IMG/VR virus record: IMGVR_UViG_3300034018_000027
Span: 1 to 36,614 of that record
Length of the DNA: 36,614 nucleotides
Direction: 5' to 3' (one strand)
Origin: a virus
Positions 36,518-36,614 of the stretch are shown piece by piece; position 1 is the first letter of the stretch, and each line of letters begins with the position of its first letter. A program made the position numbers and the translations under genes. The notes below the pieces were generated by a model, which saw nothing but the letters and a program-made list of their open reading frames with translations, did not search any database and was not told the DNA's origin.

Positions 36518-36614
36518 ATGCAAAAACTGGAACTCACGGTGCAGGCGGCTGGCAAACCGGAGGAACTCTGTTCCAACATTCGCTCGTCGCTTGCCCGTGG
36601 GTTGCCAGAGTTGG
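36518..36614 (+). CDS. DUF115-like protein, N-terminal part (cut by window edge)
   Basis: The first 32 codons of the gene at 2225-2998. It carries the one base that differs between the repeat copies (36568, Leu17 codon CTC instead of CTT). Confidence 0.6.
   Translation, partial: MQKLELTVQAAGKPEELCSNIRSSLARGLPEL

Larger units (their letters stand above)
34294..36614. repeat. Direct terminal repeat, right copy
   Basis: Matches 1-2321 with one substitution found (C at 36568 for T at 2275). Contains the end of scaffold and second copies of the capsid gene, intron and decoration gene, plus the start of the DUF115-like gene. Confidence 0.97.

Noticed and set aside
1-36614. CRISPR arrays, insertion sequences or transposases
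   Set aside because: No regularly spaced repeats and no transposase-like protein were seen. The only long repeat is the terminal overlap.

Overview
This window is the complete genome of a small tailed bacteriophage, assembled as a circle and cut open with an overlap. Bases 1-2321 recur at 34294-36614 with one difference (T at 2275, C at 36568, synonymous), so the unit genome is 34,293 bp. The repeat begins and ends inside genes, which fits a circularly permuted (headful) genome or an assembler overlap better than defined termini. There is no tape-measure, sheath or tail-tube gene. There is a portal, a tubular adaptor, a nozzle-like protein, several large ejection-type proteins and a fibre with an S74 chaperone, so the virion is most likely a podovirus. 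A lambda-type recombination set (NinB, YbcO, YqaJ exonuclease, annealing protein) and a Gram-negative style lysis cassette suggest a proteobacterial host, probably from water. No host gene is present to settle this. No integrase, CI-like repressor, DNA polymerase or RNA polymerase was recognised.

Layout. Late genes on the plus strand run from the putative small terminase (27541) through TerL, portal and several small virion-type genes to scaffold (33776-34732). They continue across the circle junction into major capsid protein, decoration protein, a DUF115-like protein, adaptor, nozzle, acetyltransferase, ejection proteins, fibre, and a lysis cassette ending with an M15 endopeptidase at 17227. 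A tRNA-Gln(UUG) lies on the minus strand immediately against that stop codon. A tightly overlapped minus-strand early operon reads from about 21442 down to 17383: three small proteins, annealing protein, YqaJ exonuclease, SSB-like protein, glycosyltransferase, NinB, an unknown, YbcO, an unknown. A Cro-like gene diverges from it at 21555 across a palindromic operator. A 417-bp non-coding region (21932-22348) full of hairpins and an AT-rich patch precedes a second early operon (22349-24644) with a replication-associated helical protein and two PD-(D/E)XK-type nucleases. A minus-strand methyltransferase faces it. A palindrome-rich promoter region at 25136-25251 drives small early genes, a DUF5856-like protein and an ADP-ribosyltransferase-like protein.

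Main discovery. The major capsid gene is interrupted by a 243-nt, ORF-less group I intron (1408-1650; second copy 35701-35943). P1, P3-P9 and P9.1-P9.3 can be drawn by hand. The internal guide pairs 7 bp with the 5' exon ending in the expected U.G wobble, the intron ends in G, and splicing restores the conserved capsid C-terminus (NQDA|IVKLIGWAGN), giving 339 aa. A plain ORF call would miss the last 24 residues and add 5 false ones. Other points of interest are the structured intergenic region, the operator clusters, a 25-aa membrane peptide in the recombination operon, the ADP-ribosyltransferase-like protein, and the pairing of a Gln tRNA with a very Gln-rich virion protein.
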